The notes below the pieces were generated by a model, which saw nothing but the letters and a program-made list of their open reading frames with translations, made no database searches and had not been told where the DNA came from. The position numbers and the translations under genes are program-made. DNA of 64,000 bases, from assembly GCA_015179025.1 (NCBI GenBank), contig WHUX01000038.1:186001-250000 (forward strand), read 5' to 3'. This document shows positions 11,971-22,959 of the stretch, in pieces; positions within the stretch are counted from its first letter, which is position 1, and every line of letters begins with the position of its first letter. Origin of the DNA: Terfezia claveryi (Eukaryota; Ascomycota; Pezizomycetes; Pezizales; Pezizaceae).

Positions 11971-12783
11971 TCAGATTGCGCCGTATGCACGAATATTCCT
12001 GCCCAGTTCCATATCCATTCTTTTGATCTCTTCCTCCATTTCCTCCCTCTTCCTTTCTAGTTCTGCGATTTCTTCCTCCTCCCTCCACAGCATCTCCTCC
12101 GTGATGTCTGTTGTGCCGCGGCTATTCCGAGAGTCTACCACGTCGTCGTCGCTACAACCAATATCATCATGCCTACGATGTAAGATGTCTAGTTGTGCTT
12201 GCTGATTGGTAACCATTGCCTCAAGTGCCGATATTGAATTGGAAACCCGAATGAACCGTGAACGGAGCTGAGAGATACTTTCGGGAGAACCGGGTATTGG
12301 ACTTCAAGAATCAGCCCCAGAAGTGCCTCCGGCCATGACACAGGGAATACTCACTAATGTTGTGTCAACTTCTCAGCTCCTTGAAGCAGTATTTCCACAT
12401 CAACCTCCCCAGTGGCTACCCCTCCTATACCACCCCCTACCCCGCCCCCACCTCCCCGCCGGAGTTGGTCAACCATATCCTTGCCCAGCATGGCGGCAAC
12501 AGCTGTATTTCGTCTTGGTGCACGAGTTTGACCAGGACCATTTTGTGGTAATGAAGTTACTGTGAAGAGGACCCTTTCATGAGCTTCCGTATCGCGGATT
12601 AAAGACGTAATGTCTGTAGAGCGTAGGATCGCCTATTTTGCGAAACTTTTATCAGTTTTGGCCCCTAAGCTGACAGTGGAGCCCAACATTGGTAAACATC
12701 TTTGGCGGGGGGAACGGCAGTGTAGATATTGAGGCTGCTGCAGCGGAGATCTGTTCTACATATGGTGCTAATCGTGAAGACAT
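11971..12783 (-). CDS. SPC34: DASH/Dam1 complex subunit Spc34
   Basis: Component of the outer-kinetochore DASH ring that couples chromosomes to spindle microtubules, a complex confined to fungi. Three exons, 12783-12688, 12632-12355 and 12301-11971, give 234 residues in one frame. The N-terminus SRLAPYVEQISAAAASIS followed by LPFPPPKMFTN, then SLIRDTEAHERVLF, APRRNTAVAAMLG, GEVDVEILLQGAEKL and YPVPGS-type sequence follow the family order. The last third is a charged coiled coil (ITEEMLWREEEEIAELERKR). A Gly-rich stretch lies between residues ~95 and 110. The first intron has an unusual GTTGGG donor; without removal the frame stops. The gene is divergent from RPN3, with 298 bases between start codons. 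Confidence 0.88.
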
Positions 12784-13081
12784 TTTGAATAAGGGCAAAT
12801 AAGTCCAATTGATTCAGAGCGGAGTGAATATCAAAGTGTCTTACTGTGCAGTTGTAATATAATCTTGGCGTCTTGTATTTGGTAATATGAGGCTTGGTTG
12901 GGACAAGTGGAGCAACGCTTCAAACCAACCGCACCGCAGTCTCCGTATAGCGAAACAGCTCCAGTCAACACCCATTTTCAATGTACATTCCGACCCCATC
13001 AATTTCGCTACTTACAACTCCCGTTGTGTTTGCTGATATTACTAGTGTTCCAGATACCTCGCATAGATCTAAGGCCCCACC
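12784..13081. promoter_or_regulatory. divergent promoter region SPC34 / RPN3
   Basis: 298 bases separate the two opposed start codons, so both promoters and 5' leaders must lie here. I see no TATA box or proteasome-associated control element (GGTGGCAAA) that I would call with confidence. Confidence 0.45.
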
Positions 13082-14933
13082 ATGGTGGACAAAGGATCCC
13101 TCCGATCCAACCGACGCTCGAATTCCGCATCTAAAGACAAGGACACCAAGGACACCTCGAAGAAGACAGCTACTTCAACAGGTAAACCGACTAGGAGCTC
13201 CAGTAAAAGGTCCAAGAAGGCAGAAGAGGGGTGTTCGCAAGAGGCTGAGAGCGTCGAGAACGGGGCCGAAGACGTGGAGATGAAGGACGACCCACAGGTT
13301 TCTCTGCCAGAGCGAAAAGACAATGAAGGAGACGTATTAATGGACGTGGGCGAGAAACCAGCTGGTGGTGAAGGGGAGAAGAAACAACCTACGGAAGACC
13401 CTGCTGTGACAGTGCCAAACGGTATTTGTGGCCCACATCAACTGAGTGTGCACCATTTGCTGATTGAGATAGTTTTGGGAACAGAAATCAAGCAGAATTT
13501 CGGACTATTAGAGCGGGGGGTGGCTAACTTCGATCCTCGTTTCTCCTTGAGAGTACTACGAAGTGTCCCCTCAATGCGCCGGAAGTTGACGGCAGATATC
13601 TTGAGCAAGGTCATTTCAGAGACTTACCCCCCCGATCACCCCTCAGCTCGAACTCTCCTATCCCTCCTGTCAGGCATGGACACTGAGGTATCATCCGACG
13701 GAAGTAGTGTCACAAATGGCAACATCTTACCCGAGGTTGATGTTTACATCAACTTTCTCGTTCAAGTCTTTCTCCTTGATCAGAAGTTGATAGAAGCAGG
13801 AGCCAGGCTCTCTGCAGAGCTTGTGAAGAAAATTCACACACACAACCGTCGCACGCTGGACTCTCTTGCTGCGAAGGTCTACTTCTACTATTCTCGATTT
13901 CACGAGCTTATTGGCAACAATGCGCTCCTCGAAATTAGACCACAACTCTTTGCTTCTCTTCGAACAGCTACACTCCGCAAGGACATCGAGACCCAAGCCA
14001 CCATCATCACTCTTCTACTCCGAAATTACCTCGCCACCTCCCACTTCACCCAAGCTGATCTTTTGGTGTCAAGGACAAAGTTTCCAGACTCTGCGGCTAA
14101 TAACCTCATTGCACGGTACCAGTACTACCTTGGAAAGATTCGCGCCATACAGCTCAATTATTCTGCTGCGCATGATGAACTCAGCGGTGCCACCCGTAAA
14201 GCCCCACAAGTCCCCGCCGCTGCTGGCTTCATACAAGCTGCGAATAAGCTCAAGATTATTGTGGAATTGCTCATGGGAGATATCCCCGATCGAGCAATGT
14301 TCCGCCAGCCAATGCTTGAGAAACCCCTCCGCCCATATTTCGATCTTGTCCACGCTGTCCGTGTTGGAGAGCTTAATGCTTTCTTCGATGTTCTCACTAA
14401 ACACGAGGAGACTTACAAGAAAGATGGGACGTACACATTGATCATGCGTCTGAGACAAAACGTTATCAAGACCGGTATTAGGACGATGTCACTTACATAT
14501 TCAAGGATATCGTTGAAGGAGATCTGTATAAGATTGCATCTTGATAGCGAGGAATCAGCGGAGTACATAGTCGCCAAGGCAATTAGAGATGGGGTCATTG
14601 AAGCTACGGTTAACCATGAGAAGGGGTATATGCAGTCGAAGGAGCAGTTGGATATCTATGCGACGCAAGAGCCGCAGCAGGCATTCCATGAGCGGATCAT
14701 GGCGTGCATGGGATTGCATAATGAGAGTGTCAAGGTATGCTTCGATGTTGTTGTTCTTTGTAGATGCTCAACTGACTCAATATTAATAGGCTATGCGCTT
14801 TCCTATGAATCAACACAGACTAGAGCTCAAGAATGCCCAGGAGGCAAGGGAGAGGGAGAGGGAGTTGGCAAAGGAGATCCAGGAAGGAGATATTGACGAA
14901 GATGATGCTGGTGGAGATTTCGAAGGGATGTAG
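13082..14933 (+). CDS. RPN3: 26S proteasome regulatory subunit Rpn3 (PSMD3)
   Basis: PCI-domain subunit of the proteasome lid, needed for lid assembly and degradation of ubiquitinated proteins. Two exons, 13082-14734 and 14790-14933, joined in phase 0 across a 55-base intron; 598 residues. The first ~110 residues are charged and low in complexity (SNRRSNSASKDKDTKD, then a Glu/Asp/Lys-rich part), which is longer than in yeast. The helical repeat region includes NNALLEIRPQLFASLRTATL, NNLIARYQYYLGKIRAIQLN, and DIPDRAMFRQPMLEKPLRPY; the PCI domain has YSRISLKEICIRLHLDSEES and YIVAKAIRDGVIEATVNHEK. The short last exon encodes the conserved AMRFPMNQHRLELKNA and an acidic end. Confidence 0.95.
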
Positions 14934-15930
14934 ATGCCTTCTCCTATCTTGTGGTAGGATGTCCGAGAGGCAGCAGTGAGGTTTAACAGGACCTTCCTAT
15001 GGACTATCGATAGTGCTTGGGCTAGAAATGATGGACTTATTACACACTTAGAAGCAAGCATGGTATATACTACAACACGATGATACTAGGTTCGTAATGC
15101 AACTAGTCCACTGATATGTTAGAGATTACAAATATAGCTAGCGCAACGAAACCCATAAAATTAGTCTCATGCCAAGACCCTACTGCTAGGGTGTTCTTCC
15201 ATCAGTAAGAAGCATGGCATGACAAATCAGCCGGCGACAATCCATGTTGTTTGGGAGGCACAAGTGCTGCCACGGGCAAAAGGTTGCATTTTTAACAACG
15301 CAGCATTTCTTGCTGTGGGATGTGAAGCAGCTGTCCGGTTTCAACCCCACGTCAGACGTAGGCACTGGTCCTCAGTAAAGGCCAATATCTTGGTTATATT
15401 GACTATATTCACAAAAGGCAGTACAAAGTTAATAGTAGATGGTGAGCGCGCGTACAGTGCTAAAGTCCTAGTAGACCAGAAAAAGGAATGATTTCTTGAC
15501 TCCAGATTCCCTCAGGCACATCACCATTAAAAATGAACAAAAACAGAAGCCAATCATGAATTGAAGAAAAAGTCTTAAAACACTGCGCCCATCTCCGTCA
15601 TTCATAAGGCAACCTTTCAACCATCATAGACAGTCTAGGGCACAACATAACTAAAGAACAATACTGAATGCCATCCGTACCCATAAGAAAGCCGAGCACC
15701 AATCGCACCGACTAAAGACACTAACAGCACGAGACCATCCAGATAGAGTTGCAGGCGCTGATCCAGAGGAATAAGGTAGGGGCACTTGATTAAGAGGGGC
15801 TTTATTCATCCCACGATCCATAACTCTCGCCTTACCCCAAGGTACCATATTCCAATTATTCGCCGATCTAACACTTTTGAACCCAGGAAATTTCCAACCT
15901 AGCCAACCGAAAGAGAAAACATGATGGAGG
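14934..15930. other. intergenic between convergent RPN3 and UBC4
   Basis: About 1 kb holding the two 3' ends. A 90-codon forward frame at 15219-15491 has no recognisable content and no splice structure; I treat it as chance. Nothing else seen. Confidence 0.5.
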
Positions 15931-16658
<728 letters not shown>

Positions 16659-17281
16659 TTTGATGATATGCTTGTGTAGATGGGTTGTCTAGGACGGCAG
16701 TCAGCAAGTGGGGTCTATTAAGCAGTATATATCGGGGGTTGACGATAACCGGTGATAAGGACAATGGAGGGAAGAAAAATATAGAGCTGTGGGGGAGAGT
16801 TCCGAACCTTATAAAGGGGTAACGATAATCTAGGGAGCTAAGTCCAATGTTTTGTCCACGTATTATTGGGAGCGCTGAGTTCTACACAAGTGAAAAGAAA
16901 GAAGGAAGGGAGAAAGAGCAGATGAGAGAGGGGAAAAGCTGGTCGTTCACGACTTAGAGAATGTGCTGGTTGCCCTTGGGACTTGGCACTTGCCTCAGCT
17001 AAAGGAGTCAGAGACGCTTGATGACTAAGTTTGGCAGTCGCCAGGGGAGAGTTCGAGACCTCGCCGGTGGCTACATTGCGTTGGTCACAAGAGCTTCTTG
17101 ATACTGCAGGGTATAATAACGCATCTTATTGCACGTTCTTAACTAAGCTCAAACCATGCCCTATCTCAGGCAGACACCCTGCGGGATGCCTACCTAACTA
17201 GAGGCTCGCCACTCTGCTGCTTTGTTGTTGTTTCGTTAACCAGATAACACAGCACCTCATGGAAACAAATCAGTGGAACTT
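16659..17281. other. intergenic: UBC4 upstream region and GCDH 3' flank
   Basis: About 620 bases. The 5' leader and promoter of UBC4 lie next to 16658. A purine-rich block at 16880-16940 (gaaagaaggaagggagaaag) is the only compositional oddity. No gene seen. Confidence 0.5.
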
Positions 17282-19126
17282 TTAACAGAATGCTTGAACC
17301 CCAGTGATAGCTCTTCCTAGGATCAAACCTAGGGTTGTAACAATGTCAGTACAATATGAAGCCAGGCATCAAATGAAAAACTATGCTCACTATGTATATC
17401 ACTTTGCCCTTCGTACGTTTGAGTGACAAAGAGATTTGCCACATGCCTTCCAATGCCATACTCATACGATACAGCGTTACCGCCAAATATCTCCTGTAAT
17501 CTGTTGCAGACACAAGACGCTTAGTATTCTATGGGACGTCAAAAGTTGAGGAAACTCACGCTCGCGCATTCACTAAGGCCCTATCACAGTTTTGCCGTTT
17601 GATCATTGAAATCATTTCGGGGAGGGCCATTCCTTTGTCTTTGAGCCTTCCTACTTGAATAGAACTAAGGCAAACGGCTTCGTCAGCTGAGTGTTGAAAA
17701 CCTAATATCAAAGTAATACTAACGCCAATAGACCAAATGCCGCGTCTGTAGATGCGTCTACCAACTTCTTCTGGATCAGCTGGTACTTTGCCAGCGGATT
17801 GCCTTTGAATTGTTTCCTTTCCAGGGAATACGTCCTCGCTCGGCCTATACAGTCTTCAAGAGCGCCCATAGCTCCCCAGGCAATTCCATATCGAGCATTG
17901 TTCAAGCAGCTGAATGGGCCCTTCAGGCCCTCCACACTCGGGAACAAATTTTCTTCCGGAACTTCCACATCATCCATCTGGATCATTCCTGTAATAGAGG
18001 CTCGAAGGCCATTCTTGTTCTTGATAGCTGGAGTCGATAATCCAGATCTCACTTCTCCTCGCTCTATGAGGAAGCCACGGACCTTGCCGTCGAGTTTGGC
18101 CCAGACCATCAGAACGTCGGCTGTATCAACGGAAACTACATGTTAGCCAAGTATCCAGTGAAGTAAAGCGCAAGAGGTCAGACATTCATACCAATTGGTG
18201 AATTGGTGATCCATGTCTTTGACCCAGAGAGCAGAAACACTCCTTGTTTTGTAGGATGCCGTCTTGCAACTGTCTCCATCCTGATTTACGGCCTGTTACT
18301 ACTAAGTTTTTATGGACGGTACAAGCGTTCAACTTACGACCCTGGATCGGAACCATGGTTTGCTACGGAGGCTCATATTAGTACAGTTCCCTGAGGTAGT
18401 AGGAGTAGTCACAACTTACGCTCTGTCAGCCCAAAACATCCTAGGAGCTTCCCTTTGGCCATCTTTGGCAGAAATCGCTCTTTCTGCTCTTCCGTCCCAT
18501 GCTCTTCAATTCCCCCCATCACCAGGGCACTCTGCACACTCATACCACTCCTATATCCACTGTCTACACGCTCAACCTCTCTTGTGATCAACTAGCAAAA
18601 GCAATCCCAGTTAGTACTTCCTTTCCCAGTGGATCAGAGTATTGTTATTAGACTAACCCCAGACGCTACACTACCCACCCCGGCACAGCCGTAGCCCTTA
18701 ATGGTGGCTCCAAGAAGACCTAACTCACCCATCTCCTCTTGAATTTTGCAGTCGTAGTTCTCGTCCCTGTAAGCCTCTGTTCCTACCCTCATCAGTCCCA
18801 CCAAATTCGTGGCCGCTTCCAATGCCCAAACGACTGGATGCGTATGGGCTCGTGATTCTAACCTCCCGAATGCCATAAAGTACATAAATAGAGTTATAAA
18901 GAAATATGTCCTTACGCAACACTCTCGGCAACAAATTCTCTTGACAATATGCCCTCGCAGTCGCTGATATCGCTATCTCATCTTCAGCTAGAAGATCCAT
19001 TGTGCCCAGCGGATCTTCCCAGTCGAAAGCCAATTGCCTGGTGGATGTCGACGCATATTTCTTGCCACATGATAACGAGAAACAGGATACCGTTGGAGGG
19101 ATAGTTCGGAACAAAGGACGGAACAT
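17282..19126 (-). CDS. GCDH: glutaryl-CoA dehydrogenase, mitochondrial
   Basis: FAD enzyme of the acyl-CoA dehydrogenase family that oxidises and decarboxylates glutaryl-CoA to crotonyl-CoA in lysine and tryptophan breakdown. Nine exons: 19126-18916, 18776-18658, 18591-18420, 18362-18338, 18280-18192, 18120-17724, 17664-17560, 17500-17391, 17328-17282; 424 residues. The first ~30 residues are Arg/Ser-rich ([10 protein letters not shown]) as in a mitochondrial presequence. Family landmarks: [101 protein letters not shown] and the catalytic-Glu motif TYEGQSDIH before [13 protein letters not shown]. Exon 4 is only 25 bases. Divergent from FEN1 with 272 bases between starts. Confidence 0.94.
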
Positions 19127-19398
19127 ATTGAATGTCGCCTTTAGGCGACCGTGACGACTCTAGAAAACAATTGCAATGGCAAACTTGGTACCAAGAAGTC
19201 CGAAAGTTACCCCATCGGGCAGTAGCTGCAGTGTGGGTTACATAAGTAGGTAATACGGTACCGTGGATGCCAAGAGTTAACTGAGTAGCTATTCGCGCTT
19301 CTTCCTAATTAGCATAATTAGCATCACGTCGTTCCATAAACGTCCTGTCGCCATATAATAACGGTCATATATATTGTCGCGATATCAGACACAGCACC
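19127..19398. promoter_or_regulatory. divergent promoter region GCDH / FEN1
   Basis: 272 bases between opposed start codons. I looked for an MluI cell-cycle box (ACGCGT), expected for a replication gene such as FEN1, and do not find an exact one. Confidence 0.45.
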
Positions 19399-20856
19399 AT
19401 GGGCATTAAAGGCCTAGCACAACTCATCCAGGAATACGCTCCCGATGCCATAAAGAAAGTTGAGATCAAGCATCAGTTTGGAAGGAAAATAGCTATCGTA
19501 AGTATCATTTTCAAGTGACATCGTTCGATCGTCTAATCATTTGTGTGAACTTAGGATGCGTTAGTATACCTGATTCAATGGGCCCGGGCGATTCACTGAT
19601 GGTGTTTGTGGGCCGTTAGATCGATGAGTATATACAGTTTCATGATCGCAGTGCGGTCTGGTGGAGAGCAGTTGACGTCTGAGAGTGGAGAAACAACTTC
19701 ACACTTGATGGGAATTTTTTATCGAACACTCCGTATGGTTGAGAATGGTGTTAAGTCAGTGAATCTTCCAGACTAGAGCCTTCCATTCGCTAAAACTGGC
19801 AGGCCTGTCTATGTTTTTGATGGCAAACCACCCACACTCAAATCCGGAGAGCTCGCTAAACGTACTGCGCGTAAAGCTGAAGCTCAAGAGGCCCACGAGG
19901 AAGCAAAAGAAACCGGTACGGCAGAAGAAATCGAAAAATTCGCCCGCCGAACAGTCCGTGTGACTAAAGAGCACAATGAAGAATGCAAGAAGCTTCTCAA
20001 TTTAATGGGGATACCTTATGTTGATGCACCCACTGAAGCAGAAGCGCAATGCGCGATTCTTGCTCGAGCAGGCAAGGTCTACGCTGCTGCTACAGAGGAT
20101 ATGGATACCTTGTGTTTCGATTCCCCAGTTCTGATACGGCATCTTACATTCAGTGAACAGAGAAACGCAAAGGAACCTATTCAGGAAATCTATCTTGATA
20201 AGGTCCTAACAGGCTTGGATATGACGCGAGATCAGTTTATCGACCTTTGCATACTTCTCGGGTGTGATTACTGTGAAACGATACCTAAGGTTGGCCCCAA
20301 ATCTGCCTTGGAACTTATTCGCAAACATGGCTCTTTGGAGGGAGTAGTGAAGTTTTTGGAGACATCGGATAAGTACAAATTACCAGAAGACTGGCCATGG
20401 CAGGATGTCAGAGAATTATTCCTCAAGCCAGATGTAGCACCAGCAGAAGTATTCGACTTTAAGTGGAACGCACCAGACACAGAGGAATTGGTGAAATTCT
20501 TGGTGGATGAGAAGGGATTCAATATTGACAGAGTCAAGAATGGTGCAAAGAGATTGGAAACACACCTAAAATCTGCTCAACAAGGTATTGCCAACACCAC
20601 CAGCATCCATTCTATGTTCCTTTACCCTGTATGCTCGTCTGACGTGTCAATGCATATACCCCTTATCCCTTATCCTTACTGATCTATGGCTACAGGGAGA
20701 CTAGATGGTTTCTTTAAGGTATTGCCGAAGACAGAGGAGGAAGTAGCAACATTGAAACGGAAGAATGCGGAAAGGATGGAGGAGAAGAAAAAAAAGCAGA
20801 AACAAGAGGCTGCGGCGAAAAAGGGAGCAAAGGGAAAACCAAAGGGAGCAGCCTAA
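19399..20856 (+). CDS. RAD27: flap endonuclease 1 (FEN1/Rad27)
   Basis: Structure-specific nuclease that removes 5' flaps during Okazaki-fragment maturation and long-patch base excision repair. Five exons: 19399-19497, 19555-19559, 19620-19754, 19803-20584, 20696-20856; 393 residues. The second exon is only GATGC; it supplies Asp34, the first catalytic acid, and most of Ala35, restoring GRKIAIDASMSIYSF. Other acidic-site residues: Asp86 in VYVFDGKPP, the Glu pair in [11 protein letters not shown], the Asp pair in [10 protein letters not shown], and Asp in [20 protein letters not shown]. The PCNA-binding box QGRLDGFF is formed across the last intron. The tail is Lys-rich. Leaving out the micro-exon would delete Asp34 and break the frame. 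Confidence 0.95.
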
Positions 20857-21290
20857 ATAGAGGTGATATCGGAAACAGTGTAATGTGGACTATATCTATT
20901 ATCGTGATCAATCATTGAGACCTCTTCTGTATGCGGCACCGTTCATTGTGTTTTGAGTCTATAATAATAACAAGGTAACTGAGGTTGACGACGATGTAGT
21001 TCCCCCTGATTTGGCAACGATCACTACTCGGGCAAAGATGATAGCTAGTCGTATTTATTTAATGGCTCATATAAGCTTGCCATTTCATAGAAAGATTCAA
21101 AAAAGACACTTATGTCACGGTCAGTCAAAAGGCAAAACGAGTTACCCCAGTTCACTATACTCCGAGCGCCATCACACTACTTCTTAGGTCGCCCTCGTTG
21201 TAGACTTGTGGTTTGGTAGAGATATAGTGAACTGGAGCATTAAGGAATGGATACCCGACAACCCTGCTCCCTCGTCCTTCCAATGATATT
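20857..21290. other. intergenic downstream of FEN1
   Basis: About 430 bases between the FEN1 stop and the tRNA-like remnant. Nothing recognised. Confidence 0.45.
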
Positions 21291-21299
21291 AAGGCAATT

Positions 21300-21395
21300 A
21301 ACTTCTTGCCTCCACTGGGATTCGAACTTGGGCCCTCAATAAGTAAACATAACCGTAAAGTAAAGAACTTACCACTGCGCTATGCCTACAGTCAG
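21300..21395 (-). pseudogene. tRNA-like remnant (possible SINE head)
   Basis: On the minus strand a pol III A-box-like segment (TAGCGCAGTGGTAAG) is followed about 45 bases later by a T-loop-like AGTTCGAATCCCAGTGGAGG. The T stem does not pair (CCAAG against CCCAG) and the outer ends are not complementary, so this is not a working tRNA. It lies beside the decayed helicase. It may be a dead tRNA gene or the head of a short interspersed element. Confidence 0.35.
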
Positions 21396-21521
21396 TTTCA
21401 AACACCAAAGTGCTGCATCTCACTAAAACTCTTGACTTTTTCCACTTGTCAATTCAATTGTAGAGACAGGCGCATAGAGACAGGAAACATACGGCGCACA
21501 AAGATGATAGTCATATTAAAG

Positions 21522-22747
21522 TTATAACTGCAGATTTCTCCCAATATCTAGAGTGTCCAGTCGCCGCTCCTTCTCTAACCTATCACCAGTATTCTTCAAT
21601 TTTGCTATAGAGGTCAGGCGGGTGAGTGAAACCGGGCTCAGAAAAGCTAGATCCTTTAAACGTTTAACTCGAGACAGAAGTCAAACCAGCCTGGCGCTCC
21701 TTAGGACCCAACTCAACTACAACCTTTGGTAGTGTTAGACCCTGAGATTTATGGATAGTGAGAGCCCAAGCTAGTACCAGAGAGGGAACTGAGTTCGGGA
21801 ACATGGTTGTGAATTGTACTCAAATCGAGCTGTGAATGGAGTGATAGGTATCACATGAGGGTGAGAATCGAGGAATGGAGGACCTTGGTAGTGATCAACT
21901 TCAACTAACAGACACATGGGAAGCCCCCCGACTTCTGTGCTGGGTAAGAGCCCCCGCAAGGTTCCTATTGCCCCGTTAATGATACCTGCCTTAATCCATA
22001 GGTTCTTTGTAATCATAATCCTTGCTCCAATCGTTAATAGGATCATAGGAGGTAAATCCCCTGCCATAGCCGACTCAAGTTTCCTTACTTCCTGTATAAT
22101 ACTGTAGAAGTGGGTGCTGAATGTGATGATAGAGCACGATAGACAGGATTCCTTAATGAGAGTAAGTGCTTTGCATTATAGCTTTTTACCTCTTTCCTAG
22201 TACACATCAGTGGTGTCGCACCGGCAAATGAATTCTTCTCATCCTCTGGAAGCCTTCTCAAAATCCGATGTTGTACAATAGTCAACAAGTCATTATATGT
22301 CCAGGCTCCATCTCGAGCATGCAGCAACACAGATCGAAAAAGACCTTGTTCCATTGATTCCCCTCCCTGACGCATACTGACTTGTAGCCTAATAAAAGTT
22401 GAGAATTGCTGATAGAGGAAATAACCTCTGTCTTGCAACAAGCGGGTTGCAGGGTTTCCTCGAAGAATACTAGCAGGATTAGGCTGAATATAAAGAGGAA
22501 TATCCATGACTGGAGGTAACTGTGCAAAATCTCCCATAAGGACAATATGAATACCTCCAAAGAGCCTTCCTACTCGGTCTGGAAATACTACAGCAAGCCT
22601 GCGTTCTATTCGTGCTAAGAACCTCTGTCCTATCATAGACTTCTCATCAATGATAATAAGCCTTATATGTTGACACTTTGTTTGTAGAGTAGTGATGCGT
22701 GAAGGGCTCATATCATCTTCATCAGTAGTACACAGGTCCTCCATCTA
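21522..22747 (-). pseudogene. decayed PIF1-family DNA helicase fragment
   Basis: Minus-strand remains of a PIF1-type superfamily 1B helicase such as fungal genomes carry in transposon-like copies (for example in Helitrons). Recognisable: LIIIDEKSMIGQ (motif II), FGGIHIVLMGDFAQLPPV (motif III), FIRLQVSMRQG, then in other frames LLTIGARIMITKNLW, LAWALTIHKSQGLTLPKVVV and SRVKRLKDLAFLSPVSLTRL. The pieces lie in at least three frames: breaks near 22095, 21775 and 21665. The N-terminal half with the ATP-binding Walker A motif is missing upstream of 22747. So it is 5'-truncated and frame-shifted and cannot make an active helicase. No Helitron ends (TC...CTRR plus hairpin) were identified. Confidence 0.75.
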
Positions 22748-22845
22748 TCACCTGTTGGCGTAGATGTCCATGCTTTTGAATCGAAAGGTATACGACACCT
22801 TGAGCAAGCAACAGGATTGATTTGGTGCGAGTTCATGATTAGCAC

Positions 22846-22908
22846 TTGAAGCTGTAGTTTGTGCTGGCGAGTGGGAGCGATTGAAGCTGTAGTTTGTGCT
22901 GGCGAGTG
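22846..22908. repeat. 28-base direct repeat, two copies
   Basis: The unit beginning ttgaagctgtagtttgtgct occurs at 22846-22873 and 22881-22908, separated by seven bases, just upstream of the helicase remnant. A local duplication; no function inferred. Confidence 0.8.
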
Positions 22909-22959
22909 AGAGTGAGTGAGCTGGTAGGAGTGCTTGGTAGTTAGCACTAATCACATGGC

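Noticed and set aside
21300..21395. A working tRNA gene
   Set aside because: A-box and T-loop are present, but T stem and acceptor ends do not pair; called a remnant instead.
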